A stretch of DNA of 64,000 bases, from contig JH720373.1 of assembly GCA_000231825.2 (NCBI GenBank), positions 110,285-174,284 of the forward strand, in the 5' to 3' direction. Of this stretch, positions 62,818 through 64,000 are shown one piece after another. Source of the DNA: Tetrahymena elliotti 4EA (taxonomy: Eukaryota; Ciliophora; Oligohymenophorea; Hymenostomatida; Tetrahymenidae). Each line of letters opens with the position of its first letter. Within the stretch, counting starts at the first letter, position 1. The notes below the pieces were generated by a model. The model was not told the DNA's origin. It did no database searches and was given only the letters and a program-made list of their open reading frames with translations. The position numbers and the translations under genes are program-made.

Positions 62818-64000
62818 ATGGATTCAACCACACCTCTTCCTTTATCAGCTTATGGAAATATCTCCTCTGCTGCAAAATAGCAAAATCACTTTATGTTTAA
62901 TTTTGACTAAACAGCCATAAAAAATATGGGCTAAGTTGCTGTAAATACTGGTGGCAAGCCTTAGCTTTCTCAATTTAGTGCTGCTCCTAATGACAAATAT
63001 GAATGGGCATAAGATTTAAATGGGGGTGCCTTGCATAGTCCTAACCTCTTTTCTAAAACTTATGCTTATACTCCTATTATGACTGGTGCTCCTTATTCAA
63101 GTTTAGCAAAGGGATAAAACTTCTTCAACTTTGCTAACACTTCTGCTCACGACGATAATACTATTCAGTAAATGCATAATGTTGCAAATCCTAATGGTGC
63201 TCCTTTTGGTGCTTCCTAGTAATAGCTATAGCAAATTTGTGGAGATAATTTAAATTCTTTATATGGAAATACAGCTATTAATAATATTTAAGCTACTGTT
63301 GTTGGAAATCCTTTGATGTAAACTCAGCAACAAAACTACTAGGCCTCTACGAATGGGGCTATCAACATTTTGCAAGCTCAAAAGATGAGTGAAGAAGCTC
63401 AGACACCATTTTAGATGGACGGTACCTTTTAATTTGGAAATTTTAATGGACAATAAATGAATAATTAAGCTAATAATGGCATAAATGCATAGGGTGGTAT
63501 TATTGGTGTTGGTGCTAACAACAAAACAGGGCAAAATGGAGTAAAATTTCAAAAATAATAATTAATTAATTAATTATCTTATGATTTATATTTTTTTATA
63601 TTTAGGTAGTACAATAAGGATAATTCATGGGTCAACCCTAATAATACTCTTAGCAATCAAGCTAATAGGGATAGTAACAATAATAGATTTCTCAATAGCA
63701 ATAATAGAGTTAACAATAACAATAATTCTAAAATTTGTAGAAAAATTAGTTCTTAAATCACCCATTTAGTAATTTTAGCAATTAGCCCAGCGAGTAATAA
63801 TATTAGGATTAATTCTAAGCTGCCAATGCAGCTAATTCTTAATAAATGGGTTCTTAAGTTGCTGCTGGTGCAAATTCATCTGAAAGAAAAAAGCCACAAC
63901 TTTTATTAAATGTTAATATAGCCCAAAATAATAATAATAATGCTAACAATAACTAAAATCCCCAGCAATCAAATTAGCCAAATACCAACAACCCTCAAAC
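62818..64000 (+). CDS. Q/N-rich protein, 5' part only
   Basis: Two exons seen: 62818-63540 (ATG at 62818) and 63606 to the window end, joined at a codon boundary after removing a 65-nt GTAAAA...TTTAG intron. Other splice frames give less coherent text. The protein starts MDSTTPLPLSAYGNISSAAK. The first 240 residues are Gly/Ala/Asn/Gln-rich and aromatic-poor, with short motifs such as GNFNGQQMNN. After the intron comes an almost pure Gln segment encoded mostly by TAA/TAG, then ERKKPQLLLNVNIAQ and an Asn/Gln/Pro run. It is low-complexity and prion-like in composition; I see no catalytic domain in the visible part. The C-terminus lies outside the window, so no function is given. Confidence 0.7.

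Noticed and set aside
1..64000. tRNA genes and CRISPR arrays
   Set aside because: No GTTCRANNC T-arm with a matching cloverleaf was seen by eye. The tandem repeats present have long units or no unique spacers, and this is a eukaryotic nuclear sequence.

Overview
The window reads as ciliate nuclear DNA of the Tetrahymena type. It is extremely AT-rich. Genes only make sense if TAA and TAG encode glutamine and TGA is the sole stop. Introns are short and AT-rich, mostly GTAA...TAG or GTAA...AAG. Conserved families (YjbQ, ADA2/ADGF deaminase, cytosolic carboxypeptidase, condensin kleisin, Sec22) were recovered only by reading TAA/TAG as Gln and splicing by eye, so exon coordinates are manual predictions. 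A scan with the standard genetic code finds only fragments of these genes.

Layout. 1-2.95 kb: the 3' part of a decayed leucine-rich-repeat (LRR) gene whose repeats are single 90-nt exons in ~300-bp units. 3.5-9.4 kb (minus): two tandem glucose-6-phosphatase-like PAP2 membrane phosphatases flanking a small coiled-coil gene. 10-12.4 kb (minus): a nine-exon coiled-coil protein. 14.56-15.24 kb: a GC-richer island with a long hairpin and a probable RNase MRP RNA (minus). 16.4-17.5 kb (minus): a small secreted protein. 18.4-21.9 kb (minus): a two-module CCCH zinc-finger protein that appears spliced to an EXD1-like 3'-5' exonuclease. 22.8-23.3 kb (minus): a YjbQ/UPF0047 protein. 24.6-25.2 kb (plus): a four-helix membrane protein. 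26.3-29.1 kb (minus): a two-pass membrane protein with a long cytosolic tail. 30.1-31.1 kb (plus): an EF-hand CIB/calcineurin-B-like protein. 32.1-34.0 kb (minus): an ADGF/ADA2-type adenosine deaminase. 34.2-39.9 kb (plus): two tandem LRR genes; a run of Ns interrupts the first.

40.5-41.8 kb (minus): a Sec22-type R-SNARE. 44.2-50.1 kb (plus): a tubulin-deglutamylase-type cytosolic carboxypeptidase with a roughly 1000-residue Q/N-rich tail. 51.1-52.4 kb and 53.4-55.6 kb (minus): two unrecognised coiled-coil proteins. 56.9-60.2 kb (minus): the condensin kleisin CAP-H. 62.8 kb to the end (plus): the 5' part of a Q/N-rich protein that leaves the window.

The genes do not form an operon or pathway. 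It is an ordinary eukaryotic mix of housekeeping genes, ciliate-expanded families and tandem duplicates. Themes that recur are local duplication (PAP2 pair, LRR pair, decayed repeats of the deaminase 3' end) and LRR modules amplified as exon-intron units. No tRNA, CRISPR, insertion sequence or telomere was seen.
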